DNA of 64,000 nt from NCBI GenBank assembly GCA_016234555.1, contig JACRBJ010000060.1:107867-171866 (forward strand). Direction: 5' to 3'. Numbering within the stretch: the first letter of the stretch is position 1; every line of letters begins with the position of its first letter. Shown piece after piece: positions 52,444-60,478 of the stretch. The DNA is from Chloroflexota bacterium (GTDB lineage Bacteria > Chloroflexota > Anaerolineae > Anaerolineales > Villigracilaceae). The notes below the pieces were generated by a model, which was given only the letters and a program-made list of their open reading frames with translations, was not told the DNA's origin and ran no database searches. A program made the translations under genes and the position numbers.

Positions 52444-54234
52444 ATGTCCGAAAACATTCTCATTGCTGTTGCCTGGCCCTATGCCAATGCCGAAATCCAT
52501 GTTGGAAACCTGACCGGCTCACACCTGCCCGGAGACATCGCCGCCCGCTTTCACCGCTTGAAGGGGAATAAGGTGCTGATGATCACCGGCACCGACTCGC
52601 ACGGTACGCCCGTCACCATGAGCGCGGACAAGCTCGGCAAGCCGGTGGAGGAAGTCTACAAGTTCTATCACGAAGGCTTTATCGATCTGTTCCAGAAGAT
52701 CGGCATCTCGTACGATCTGTACACCACCACGCATAGCGAAAACCATTTCAAGGTTTCGCAGAGCATCTTTCTGGCGTTGAAGAAGAACGGTTTCCTGTTC
52801 ACCAAGGTCGAGCCGCAGTGGTTCTCGCCGGGGCTAAACCGCTTCCTTCCCGATCGCTACATCGAAGGGACCTGCTACATCTGCGGGACTGAAGGTGCGC
52901 GCTCCGACCAATGCGACGCCTGCGGCAACGTGTTAGATCCCGCCAAACTGGTCAACCCGAAATCAAAGGTCGAAGGCGATACCTCTTCACCAGAACTGCG
53001 CGAGACCGAACATTTCTACATCGACCTCTCGAAGCTTGAGCCCGATGTCAAGAAGTATTTGCAGGATCGCGCCAGCTACATGCGTGACACCGTGCTGGGT
53101 GAATCCCTGCGGAAGATCGAAGCGGAGGGGCTCAAGCCCCGCGCCATCACCCGTGACCTCGATTGGGGCATCCCCGTTCCCGTCGATGGTTGGGACGGGA
53201 AATGTCTCTACGTCTGGTTCGAAGCAGTCATCGGCTACCTCTCCGCTCCCATCGAGTGGAGTCAGGTGTCGGGGAACGGCGAAGCCTGGCGCGATTGGTG
53301 GATCAACTCACAGGCGAAGCAGTTCCACTTCATCGGCAAGGACAACATCTTCTTCCACACTTCGCTCTGGCCCGCCGAGTTGATGGGCGTGGGCAGCGCG
53401 TTCATGGAAATCTTCGCGGGCGAGGAAATCCCGTTGATCGTTCCGTTTGACGTTCCCGCCAATCAGTTCATGAACCTCGAAGGGAAGAAGATCAGCGGCT
53501 CGCGCAATTGGGCGGTTTGGGGACGCGACGCCCTGACTCGCTTCGACCCCGACGCCATCCGCTACTACCTGACGGTGAACATGCCCGAAGCCAAGGACAG
53601 CGATTGGGATTGGGCGGAGTTCGTGGCGCGCAACAACAACGAGTTGGTCGCCACCTGGGGTAACCTTGCCAACCGTGTGCTGTCGTTTTGTTACAAGCAT
53701 TGGGAAGAACATGTTCCGAGTGTGGATGTGTCCGCGTTGCGTGATGCCGACCTTGAATTGTCGAAGACCATCGAAAACGGATTCAAAGTCGTGGGCACGG
53801 AACTCGAAGCCGTGCGCCTGCGTTCGGCATTAAGTGAGACAATGAAACTCGCCACCGTGGTCAACCAGTATCTGGATGTCAACGCGCCGTGGAGTGCGGT
53901 CAAGACCGACAAGGAAGGCGCCGCCAAGACGGTCTACACCGCTCTCAAAGCCATTGACTCGCTCAAGGTGATGTTCGCTCCCTTCCTGCCCTTCACCTGC
54001 GAAAGACTGCATGGCTTCTTCGGCTACGAAACTCCGCTGTTTGGTGAGCAATACACCGAGACCGTGAAGGATTCACTTGGCGAGCACACGGTGTTACGTT
54101 ATAAACCAGTTGAAGGCTTGCAATGGAAACCCAGCGGATTGCAACCAGGGCAAAAATTGAATCAACCCGCTCCGCTGTTCAAGAAGCTGGAAATGAGTGT
54201 GATCGAGGAAGAACGAGCGAGGTTGGGAAAATAA
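52444..54234 (+). CDS. metG: Methionyl-tRNA synthetase
   Basis: 596 residues. HIGH-type signature HVGN at 19-22 in NAEIHVGNLTG; the four-cysteine zinc knuckle CYICGTEGARSDQCDACG; catalytic-site LDWGIPVP and the KMSKS-type loop as GKKISGSRNW (KISGS). It charges tRNA-Met. The C-terminal anticodon-binding helices are present and the dimerisation/EMAP domain is absent. The last about 40 codons plus the terminator have a diverged second copy at 56,273-56,423. Confidence 0.97.
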   Translation: MSENILIAVAWPYANAEIHVGNLTGSHLPGDIAARFHRLKGNKVLMITGTDSHGTPVTMSADKLGKPVEEVYKFYHEGFIDLFQKIGISYDLYTTTHSENHFKVSQSIFLALKKNGFLFTKVEPQWFSPGLNRFLPDRYIEGTCYICGTEGARSDQCDACGNVLDPAKLVNPKSKVEGDTSSPELRETEHFYIDLSKLEPDVKKYLQDRASYMRDTVLGESLRKIEAEGLKPRAITRDLDWGIPVPVDGWDGKCLYVWFEAVIGYLSAPIEWSQVSGNGEAWRDWWINSQAKQFHFIGKDNIFFHTSLWPAELMGVGSAFMEIFAGEEIPLIVPFDVPANQFMNLEGKKISGSRNWAVWGRDALTRFDPDAIRYYLTVNMPEAKDSDWDWAEFVARNNNELVATWGNLANRVLSFCYKHWEEHVPSVDVSALRDADLELSKTIENGFKVVGTELEAVRLRSALSETMKLATVVNQYLDVNAPWSAVKTDKEGAAKTVYTALKAIDSLKVMFAPFLPFTCERLHGFFGYETPLFGEQYTETVKDSLGEHTVLRYKPVEGLQWKPSGLQPGQKLNQPAPLFKKLEMSVIEEERARLGK

Positions 54235-54242
54235 ACAAAAAA

Positions 54243-54284
54243 ATCGGATGTCTTGATGACATCCGATTTTTTTGTTCCACAGAA
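54243..54284. terminator. Terminator after metG
   Basis: Stem AAAAATCGGATGTC / GACATCCGATTTTT with 5-nt loop and a run of T. Confidence 0.92.
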
Positions 54285-54344
54285 GCCAGTTCCGAGTGAC
54301 GGTCAAGCTAACCTGGTTTCAAGCAGCCCGGGGACGAATTCAGT

Positions 54345-55394
54345 TCAATCGTCATCGCCGTCATCGTCACCGTCTCCATCGTCATTGCTTTCATCATTTT
54401 TATTGTCGTCTTTTTTATCATCGTTGTTGTTGTCATTCTGATTGCTGTCGGGAGCATCATTGCCATTGTCGTCATTGACGTTGTTTTCATCATTGCTGTT
54501 CAAGTTGTCGGCGTCGGTTTCATTCTGATTACCATCAACGACGGGCGTGCTGACGGGGTTATCAACGACGCTGTCATTGCCATTGTTTTCGTTGACTTCC
54601 TCGCTTTGTTCATTGTCGTTGCCGTTCGGAGCGGCATTGTTGAGATCATCGGCATCAGGCTCCGCTTCGATTTCAACAGGCATGCCCGCCGGGACAGAGG
54701 TTCCCTCGGGGAGCAATTCAATGGATTCGACCTCCACAAAGCCGTCCGCATTGGTACGCCCCGTCACCAAAACAGCCGCCCCATTCGACAGGGGTTCCGC
54801 AGGCAGGACCGAAGTATCCAGGATGACAATACGGACCCCCGACACGTCGATCACTCCATTTTCTTCCGTGTAAATGCCCACAAACTGGATGACCTCATGC
54901 CAGCCCTCCGCCAGCAGTTCATTGACTTCATGCAGGCGTTCGATTTCAAATGTGTATTCGAGCGCCTTGCGGGCTTCCTTATCCAGGGTAAAGAACAGGC
55001 GGACATTCTCCCAGGTTAGTTTTACGGGATACAGATTCTCGCCCGGCAAGGCGGAAGCGGACGCGCTCACCAGCCCCGTCCCGCCGGCAAGAAACACCGC
55101 AGCCAGGGTAAAGGCAATGGCAAACCGCTGAAAGAACGGGATCGCCCGCCTGCTGCGTGGCGCAGATTTCGTTTCGCGCATAAGCGCGGCATGTTGCAGC
55201 ACCTTCGCACGCCCGCGGCGGACGGCTTCGGGTGAGGGGGCGGGCACCGACAGCGAACGCGCCATGATGGATGCCATCAGGATCGGGCGCAGTTCAGCCG
55301 CAAAATCGGGATGACGCGCGAGGACGGTTTCCATTTCGGCGCCGTTTTCGATTTCCTGTAAACAAATTTCCAAAATATCAAAAATATCATTCAT
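54345..55394 (-). CDS. DUF5667-domain membrane protein with acidic Asp/Asn tail (sigma-factor partner)
   Basis: 349 residues. Cytoplasmic head (ILEICLQEIENGAEMETVLA, RHPDFAAELRPILMASI) and a membrane helix (about 96-120, FAIAFTLAAVFLAGGTGLVS). Then DUF5667 (ALPGENLYPVKLTWENVRLF, LDKEARKALEYTFEIERLHE), a small beta domain (about 180-245, VQFVGIYTEENGVIDVSGVRI) and a very acidic tail of about 90 residues rich in D, N and E. It overlaps the ECF sigma gene by 8 nt. The head plus helix suggests an anti-sigma-like role; the tail may bind calcium or other cations outside the cell. These are inferences. Confidence 0.84.
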   Translation of the reverse strand: MNDIFDILEICLQEIENGAEMETVLARHPDFAAELRPILMASIMARSLSVPAPSPEAVRRGRAKVLQHAALMRETKSAPRSRRAIPFFQRFAIAFTLAAVFLAGGTGLVSASASALPGENLYPVKLTWENVRLFFTLDKEARKALEYTFEIERLHEVNELLAEGWHEVIQFVGIYTEENGVIDVSGVRIVILDTSVLPAEPLSNGAAVLVTGRTNADGFVEVESIELLPEGTSVPAGMPVEIEAEPDADDLNNAAPNGNDNEQSEEVNENNGNDSVVDNPVSTPVVDGNQNETDADNLNSNDENNVNDDNGNDAPDSNQNDNNNDDKKDDNKNDESNDDGDGDDDGDDD

Positions 55395-55989
55395 AATTCA
55401 CCTCGCCAAGTTCGCGCTGAAGAGCAGCCGGCGCGCGGAACTGGAGAGCCTTGATCGCGTTCACGTTTTTGTTCATAAAAGAAGCAGTCTCTTCCAGGGA
55501 ATAGCCCTGACCAAACCGCAGGGCGAGAACATGCTGCTGGTCGGCGGTCAACTGGGCGTATGCGTCGCCCACAACCCGCTTTTGCTCGCGTTGATCCACT
55601 TCGGCAACCAGGCTGGGACCGTGATCGGGCAGCGACTCTGGGATTTCCTCTTCGGGACGGCGGTATTTGCGGCGAAGATGATCCGCCGCGGCGTGGGAGG
55701 CTGTGCCGATCAGCCAACCCTTGAGGTTGGTCTGTGGAGGGTTTCCGCTTTGGGCGGCTTCGAGCAGGCGGACGAACACGTCGCTGGCAATGTCTTCGGC
55801 GAGGGTCTGGTCGCCAATCCGATACAGCACGTAACGATAGACCTCGGAAAAATACCGGTCATACACCTCGCCGATCGCTTTTGCATCCAGTTCGCGCAGA
55901 CTTTTTAAGTCCTGCCGCCCATCCGTCATGGACATTGTTCTGATTGACGTCCAATTCTCAAAATTTTTCATTCCAAGTTCAGCGGACAT
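55387..55989 (-). CDS. ECF-type RNA polymerase sigma factor
   Basis: About 200 residues (start uncertain; ATG 55935 or 55929 would shorten it by about 18-20). Region 2: IGEVYDRYFSEVYRYVLYRI, TLAEDIASDVFVRLLEAA; then GWLIGTASHAAADHLRRKYR. Region 4: AYAQLTADQQHVLALRFGQG, YSLEETASFMNKNVNAIKAL. It directs transcription of its own regulon; its partner is the membrane protein encoded by the overlapping downstream gene. Confidence 0.9.
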   Translation of the reverse strand: MSAELGMKNFENWTSIRTMSMTDGRQDLKSLRELDAKAIGEVYDRYFSEVYRYVLYRIGDQTLAEDIASDVFVRLLEAAQSGNPPQTNLKGWLIGTASHAAADHLRRKYRRPEEEIPESLPDHGPSLVAEVDQREQKRVVGDAYAQLTADQQHVLALRFGQGYSLEETASFMNKNVNAIKALQFRAPAALQRELGEVNYE

Positions 55990-56037
55990 ATATTATCACG
56001 GTTCACAATTTGAAAGATAGCCATCCAGAAGCGAAAG

Positions 56038-56070
56038 CGGGTCGCCCGATCCTGCAATCAGGCGACCCTT
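56038..56070 (-). repeat. Hairpin GGGTCGCC/GGCGACCC
   Basis: 8-bp perfect stem with 15-nt loop downstream of the micro-ORF at 56,100; could act as its terminator or be a repeat. Confidence 0.5.
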
Positions 56071-56099
56071 GAAATCATCGGACAAAACTTGCCCGGCGA

Positions 56100-56165
56100 T
56101 TAGTCATCACCATCATCGCTCGAATCGCCCAAAACGAGAGCGAGAACGCAAGATAACCTTTTCAT
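56100..56165 (-). CDS. Possible 21-residue peptide or deletion relic of an acidic-tail protein
   Basis: ATG at 56165 is preceded by AAGAGGTAAAAAA, a fair ribosome site, and encodes MKRLSCVLALVLG followed by DSSDDGDD and TAA. It looks like a signal-peptide start joined directly to an acidic end like that of the DUF5667 protein next door. This suggests an internally deleted copy rather than a designed small protein. No independent support for expression. Confidence 0.35.
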   Translation of the reverse strand: MKRLSCVLALVLGDSSDDGDD

Positions 56166-56272
56166 TTTTTTACCTCTTACTATGTTGTGTGGATTGATTA
56201 CATTCTAATAGTCGCAAATCCCCCCAAAAGGTTACGGATAAAAGGAAATCCCATTCCCTACAATCAGGTTGA

Positions 56273-56423
56273 TTGGATACCCAGTGAGTGCAGGCGAGGC
56301 GGAAATTGAATCAGCCCACCCACTGTTCAAGAAGTTGGAACCAAGTATGGTTGAGGAAGAAACGAGCAAGGTTGGGGAAATAAATAAAAATCGGACGTCG
56401 TTATGATGTCCGATTTTTATTTG
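56273..56423 (+). pseudogene. Diverged second copy of the metG 3' end and its terminator
   Basis: The stretch AAATTGAATCA...CTGTTCAAGAAG...GAGGAAGAA...AAATCGG matches metG 54,146-54,280 over about 150 nt. It includes the PLFKKLE codons and the terminator hairpin, now AAATCGGACGTC/GATGTCCGATTT with two changes. A 1-nt insertion after GAGGAAGAA shifts the frame. No upstream metG sequence remains. It is a relic of a duplication or of a lost second metG. Confidence 0.78.
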
Positions 56424-56435
56424 CAAAAAGGGGAG

Positions 56436-56900
56436 TTGGAACGCGCGCTGATTCTTCTTGCTCTGCTGGTCACGTCCTGCAAAGCGGACATTGCCCGCAA
56501 TGACGACGGTTCCCTCACCGTGAAAACGGAAATCACGCAGGAGCAACTACAGGAGGTCATCACCTCCGCCATCGCCGATCCGCTGGTGAAGGACCTCATC
56601 GTGTCCCTGCAATCGGGATATGTGCTTGTTTCGGGGGAACGTCAACGGCTGAACGACGCCGGCAGGACGGATATATTATCCTTCCGCCTCGACTTGTCCA
56701 TCAGCAACGGGCAGCCCACCGCCACCATCTCCAATGCCCAGCTCGACGGCGTGGCAATCGAGCAAAACCGCGTTGATAACTGGAATCAGACCATCGCCAA
56801 TCGCCTGTCCAATTTTGGCGGGAGGAGCGAAAACGCGATCTTGCAAACCATCGGCATCACGACCGAGTCCGTGACCATGACGTGGAGCGTGACAAGGTAA
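56436..56900 (+). CDS. Hypothetical lipoprotein-like protein (start uncertain)
   Basis: The frame is open from 56403, but its first codons lie in the relic terminator of the metG copy, so the true start must be further in, perhaps TTG 56421 or 56436. RALILLALLVTSCKAD looks like a lipoprotein signal end (cysteine at the lipobox). The mature part (VKTEITQEQLQEVITSAIAD, DLIVSLQSGYVLVSGERQRL, FRLDLSISNGQPTATISNAQ) is beta-rich and not recognised. The 5' end may have been lost when the metG-tail segment joined here. Confidence 0.6.
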   Translation: MERALILLALLVTSCKADIARNDDGSLTVKTEITQEQLQEVITSAIADPLVKDLIVSLQSGYVLVSGERQRLNDAGRTDILSFRLDLSISNGQPTATISNAQLDGVAIEQNRVDNWNQTIANRLSNFGGRSENAILQTIGITTESVTMTWSVTR

Positions 56901-57202
56901 TAAGGGCTTTCCCGTTTCTGACGGGAAAAATAACAGGCTCAAAATCTTTAGCCACAGACGCTTGCGCCGCGCGCCAGTGCGGTGTTTCACGGATTTTCAC
57001 TGATTTTTCTTTTTCAATCCGCGTAAATCGGTGAAATCCGTGGCAAGGTTCTTGAGTTTTCCGTTATTTACGGGAGACCCGTAATAAGTTTTCGAGCAAC
57101 CCGCTCCCAGCGACGTTCCTGCCGCTAGAAGCGGAGCTGGGATTTTTATTTCAACTACATTTCAGATAGTTTTTGTCCTAATTTAGATGTATAATACGAT
57201 CC
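56901..57202. repeat. Intergenic region with inverted repeat CCACAGA/CACGGATTTCAC type
   Basis: Arms CACGGATTTTCACTGATTT (about 56,993-57,011) and AAATCGGTGAAATCCGTGG (about 57,024-57,042) form an imperfect palindrome. Further on, CGCTCCCAGC and GAGCTGGGATTTTT form a terminator-like hairpin. No gene seen. Confidence 0.55.
57190..57195 (+). promoter_or_regulatory. -10 box immediately before the kinase gene
   Basis: TATAAT ends 7 nt before ATG 57203; no ribosome site lies between, suggesting a leaderless mRNA. No clear -35. Confidence 0.5.
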
Positions 57203-59308
57203 ATGCCTGAATGGATTGGTCAAACCATCGGAAAAGTCCGCATTGACAAATACCTTGCGCGCGGGGGAATGGCGGAGGTCTATCTGGGCACGCACCTGTC
57301 GTTGGACCGCCCGGTAGCCGTCAAAGTCCTGCACAGTTACATCGAGTCGGACCCCGACCTGCTGGACCGATTCCACCGCGAGGCGAAGGCAGTTGCCGGG
57401 CTGCGCCACCCCAACATCATCCAGGTATTCGACTTCGACACGCACGAGGGACATCCCTACATTGTGATGGAGTACCTGAAGGGACCGAACCTCTCCACCT
57501 ACCTCCAGACTCTTCAGAAGAACGAATTAAAACTGTCCCCTGAGCAGGTCGGGAAGTTGCTCAAATCGCTTGTCGCTGGTTTGGATTATGCCCACACACA
57601 GGGGATCATCCACCGCGACATCAAGCCAGCCAACATTCTCCTCCACAACAAAACCGGGGACTTTACCGAAAATTCCATGCTTACCAAACACGTGGAGCCG
57701 GTTATCACCGACTTCGGACTGGCGCGCATCGTCCATTCCAGCCAACAGACCGCATCGGGGCTGGTGAGCGGCACGCCCGCCTACATGTCCCCGGAGCAAG
57801 CGCGCGGCAGCAAGGTCGATCATCGCACCGACATTTATTCGCTTGGCATCATTTTGTACGAGATGGTTGCCGGTCGGGTTCCCTTTGAAGGGGATACGGC
57901 AATCACCGTCATCTTCAAGCACATCAACGAACCTCCCCCGCCCATCGACGGCATTTCCCCGGAGATGCAAACGGTGCTGGACAAGACATTGACCAAATAC
58001 CCGGAGAGCCGATACAACAGCGGACATCAACTGCTGGCGGATTACTCCATCGCGGCTGGAATCTACCTCGAGCCTGAAACCATCCATTCGACTCCAACCC
58101 GCGCGCCCAAGTCTGTCACTGCTTCGAGGAAAAAGTCCCCGCTCCTGAGTCCGCTTTGGATCGGGTCGGGAATATTCGCCTGTGCCTGCATGTCCTTCCT
58201 GCTGCTCGGCATGTTGGGAATATCGGTTTATTCGATCTTCCCGCAGTTGCGGACGGTGCAGGCGGCGGAGCCGTCGCCGGTGGCGACGGAACAACCCCAC
58301 GTCATGGAAACCGCGGAGACCGTCCCTGTCACCGGCGGAACACCTGTCGGCGTTCTGCGCTTTCAGGACGGTACCGCCTTCGCCGATCAGATCACCGTCA
58401 ACGCGGAACTCGAAGCCCCGTCAGAAGGAACCCAGTACGAGGTCTGGCTCATCGACAACAGCGGAGAGCAAAGCCGCAGCATCGGCGTCCTCGATGAAGA
58501 CAGTAACGGAACCTACAGCCTGACCTTTGTCGATCCGCAAAGCCGCAACCTGCTTGGCGAATATTCCCACATGGAAATCACGGTGGAGCCAAATCCAGAC
58601 AACAGTCCCAACCCATCAGGCGAGGTTGCCTACTCCACGGGAATCGCAAGGGGGGCGCTAACCCACATCCGGCATTTGCTGGTGGCGACGGAGGAAACGC
58701 CCAATCAAATTGGCGTGATGGACGGCTTGAAGAACAATGCAAAGCTGATCGACGAAAACGCGAAAGCCATGCTCGCCGCGTACGAATCGGGGGACAAAAG
58801 GGAGGTTCGCAATAACGCAGAGGCGCTGATCAACCTCATCGTGGGGAATCAGGATTCATCCCACCTTGATTGGGATGCCAACGGAAAAGTTAATGACCCC
58901 AGCGACGGCTATGGGCTTTTGTTGAACGGCGACCAGGCTGGTTACATCGAGGGAGTCCACCACCATTCAAGCTATTCCGCCGAGTCGGAAGATTCCTCCC
59001 CAGGCATCCGCCTGCACGACGGGCACGTGGAAATAGCCATTCGCAACGTCGAGGAGTGGGCTATCGAACTGCGCGACATCTCGAAGCGGATCGTCCAGTC
59101 ACCGGATGATGCCGGCATCGAAGCGGATGTCCGCGCCGCCGTGGCGCTCGCCGACCAAATCCTGAACGGTCTGGATACAAACGGGAACGAACTAATCGAA
59201 CCGATTCCGGGCGAGGGCGGGGCGCTTACCGCGTATCAACATGCCTATTACATGACCGACATGCAAATCCTGCCCGGAGAAGACCAAATGCCGGCTACAG
59301 GAAGATAA
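57203..59308 (+). CDS. Transmembrane Ser/Thr protein kinase with RskA-like extracellular domain
   Basis: 701 residues. Kinase domain about 10-275: glycine loop YLARGGMAEVYLG, lysine in RPVAVKVLHS, catalytic HRDIKPANILLHN, metal-binding DFGLARI, and SGTPAYMSPEQARGSK in the activation loop. One transmembrane helix lies at about 316-342 (LWIGSGIFACACMSFLLLGM). Outside, about 370-475 (GVLRFQDGTAFADQ, GTQYEVWLIDNSGEQSRSIG, HMEITVEPNPDNSPNPSGE) resembles the RskA anti-sigma-factor sensor domain. The rest (about 490-690) is helical and unassigned. Inference: an outside signal controls phosphorylation inside. Confidence 0.9.
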   Translation: MPEWIGQTIGKVRIDKYLARGGMAEVYLGTHLSLDRPVAVKVLHSYIESDPDLLDRFHREAKAVAGLRHPNIIQVFDFDTHEGHPYIVMEYLKGPNLSTYLQTLQKNELKLSPEQVGKLLKSLVAGLDYAHTQGIIHRDIKPANILLHNKTGDFTENSMLTKHVEPVITDFGLARIVHSSQQTASGLVSGTPAYMSPEQARGSKVDHRTDIYSLGIILYEMVAGRVPFEGDTAITVIFKHINEPPPPIDGISPEMQTVLDKTLTKYPESRYNSGHQLLADYSIAAGIYLEPETIHSTPTRAPKSVTASRKKSPLLSPLWIGSGIFACACMSFLLLGMLGISVYSIFPQLRTVQAAEPSPVATEQPHVMETAETVPVTGGTPVGVLRFQDGTAFADQITVNAELEAPSEGTQYEVWLIDNSGEQSRSIGVLDEDSNGTYSLTFVDPQSRNLLGEYSHMEITVEPNPDNSPNPSGEVAYSTGIARGALTHIRHLLVATEETPNQIGVMDGLKNNAKLIDENAKAMLAAYESGDKREVRNNAEALINLIVGNQDSSHLDWDANGKVNDPSDGYGLLLNGDQAGYIEGVHHHSSYSAESEDSSPGIRLHDGHVEIAIRNVEEWAIELRDISKRIVQSPDDAGIEADVRAAVALADQILNGLDTNGNELIEPIPGEGGALTAYQHAYYMTDMQILPGEDQMPATGR

Positions 59309-59321
59309 TAAAATATTCAAT

Positions 59322-59362
59322 AAAACAGACCCACAAGAAAATCTTGTGGGTCTGTTTTATTT
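59322..59362. terminator. Terminator after the kinase gene
   Basis: 17-bp perfect stem AAAACAGACCCACAAGA and complement around AAA, with T-run; also serves the minus-strand hutU remnant. Confidence 0.92.
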
Positions 59363-59368
59363 TTTGTC

Positions 59369-59458
59369 CTACTTCATCATCGGGACTTTGACGCCCCTGG
59401 CTTTGGCAAACTCAATGGCTTCGGAATAGCCCGCATCCATGTGGCGGACGACGCGCCC
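59369..59458 (-). pseudogene. hutU: 3' end of urocanate hydratase, cut off by the island
   Basis: The last 29 codons remain: GRVVRHMDAGYSEAIEFAKA, then RGVKVPMMK and stop at 59369. RHxDAGY is the C-terminal signature of urocanase, the second enzyme of histidine degradation. To the right of 59,458 the reading is lost and the sequence becomes unrelated and AT-richer. This marks the left boundary of an inserted or rearranged segment. The missing 5' part may lie beyond the island. Confidence 0.82.
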
Positions 59459-59636
59459 CTACCCGTCCTCTCCCAAATACGACAATGAAATACACACAAA
59501 ATGATTCAGACTTTAAATCGTCATATTTGGGGAGGTGCCCGCGAAGCGGGCGGAAGGGGCTCCTTTCACAGATCTCCCTGCGCAGCACCCTATGGTCGCA
59601 GCTTTGGCGAACAGCATCCCACTTGCTTTTCTCGGG
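59459..59636. other. Island edge without a recognisable gene
   Basis: Contains an imperfect inverted repeat (CCTCTCCCAAATACGA at 59,467 and TCATATTTGGGGAGG at 59,521) and a GCCCGC-gaa-GCGGGC hairpin. Possibly the end of a mobile segment; no protein recognised. Confidence 0.45.
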
Positions 59637-59765
59637 GACGGTGACAACGCATCCAATTCCTCTCCCGTCTAGGACTGTAACGTCGTGCCCGCAGGGTATA
59701 TCACCCCTTTGTGGAGCTCACGCAGCGACACCAGCCGCGTTTGCTTGGTATCCACAGGTAAATAT
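59637..59765 (-). pseudogene. hsdS: Decayed hsdS 3'-end copy (e)
   Basis: Minus-strand frame reads QTRLVSLREL, then a divergent insert with IYPAGTTLQS, a stop, then TGEELDAL. It matches ARLxSLRELQSATGEELSALLPS of the other copies but is interrupted and lacks the FKGEL end. It lies directly after the stop of the membrane protein gene. Confidence 0.65.
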
Positions 59766-59777
59766 CTACCTTTTGAT

Positions 59778-60269
59778 TCAAGGATTTATTAGTCGTATGG
59801 CAGAATAAACCATTACACCAAGAAATAGCAAATCAAGTCCTAAAGTATGTGAGACTGGCAATTTAACGTTGAAGAACAAAATCTTAACCTTACCTCGCGA
59901 TGGAGGTTCGCCAGCGTTTTTATCGACTAATGGTTTTATTCTACTCCAGCGGCTTATAAAAGGCTCGTAGGATCTTTTACCCTGATAACCCCAATACTCT
60001 CGTTCAATCTGTGATCCTCTTTCAGCCATACTGGAATGTAGTCCTCTATTTCTTAATTCTAAAATCCAGAAACAAAGGCTTACCCAGAGTAGCAGAATGA
60101 ATTTATCATTACCTAGCCCCCCAGAAGATATTAGACCGATGGCTGCTACATAAAAGCCAACGAGTGTAAATCTAAAAGATGCAAGTTGATTAAGATTTGC
60201 ACAGATTGCAGAATATTCTGTTCGGAGATTTGCTTCATCTTGTTCATCAATCGCTTTTTTCATTTTCAC
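59778..60269 (-). CDS. Small island membrane protein (cargo 4)
   Basis: 163 residues; family not recognised. A charged N-terminus (MKMKKAIDEQDEANLRTEYS) is followed by hydrophobic segments FRFTLVGFYVAAIGLISSGG and FILLLWVSLCFWILELRNR, a basic loop of about 55 residues, and a third segment LGLDLLFLGVMVYSAIRLIN. AAAGGATGTG precedes the ATG. Base composition is AT-rich, unlike the chromosome to the left. It is flanked on both sides by hsdS 3'-end copies. A membrane-acting defence effector is possible, but only from location. Confidence 0.72.
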   Translation of the reverse strand: MKMKKAIDEQDEANLRTEYSAICANLNQLASFRFTLVGFYVAAIGLISSGGLGNDKFILLLWVSLCFWILELRNRGLHSSMAERGSQIEREYWGYQGKRSYEPFISRWSRIKPLVDKNAGEPPSRGKVKILFFNVKLPVSHTLGLDLLFLGVMVYSAIRLINP

Positions 60270-60301
60270 ATCCTTTTATGTGAATTTTTAATGTAGCCAT
60301 A

Positions 60302-60478
60302 CTACAACTCTCCTTTGAACGCCCTATCCAGCACGGACGGTAGCAGCGTCCGCCCAAAGAACGGACGCAACTCCTCCCTCGTAGCGGACTGTAACTCCCG
60401 CAGAGACGCCAGCCGCGCTTGGACGCTATCGAGATATGCTACGATACGCCGCTGTTCGTCGAAACAGATTTTACTCAT
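60302..60478 (-). pseudogene. hsdS: hsdS 3'-end copy (a), 58 codons
   Basis: Open frame MSKICFDEQRRIVAYLDSVQ, then ARLASLRELQSATREELRPF and LLPSVLDRAFKGEL plus stop. This is the C-terminal coiled-coil/dimer region of a type I restriction specificity subunit; the target-recognition domains are missing. Its ATG overlaps the end of the HEPN-like gene by 8 nt. An insert RPFFGRT distinguishes it from the other copies. Confidence 0.82.

Noticed and set aside
56403..56435. ATG 56403 as start of the lipoprotein-like gene
   Set aside because: These codons lie in the terminator hairpin of the relic metG tail, so transcription and translation from there are unlikely.
59485..59808. 107-residue plus-strand frame at the island edge
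   Set aside because: It runs over the decayed hsdS copy (e) and a GC hairpin, lacks a ribosome site, and has no protein-like pattern.
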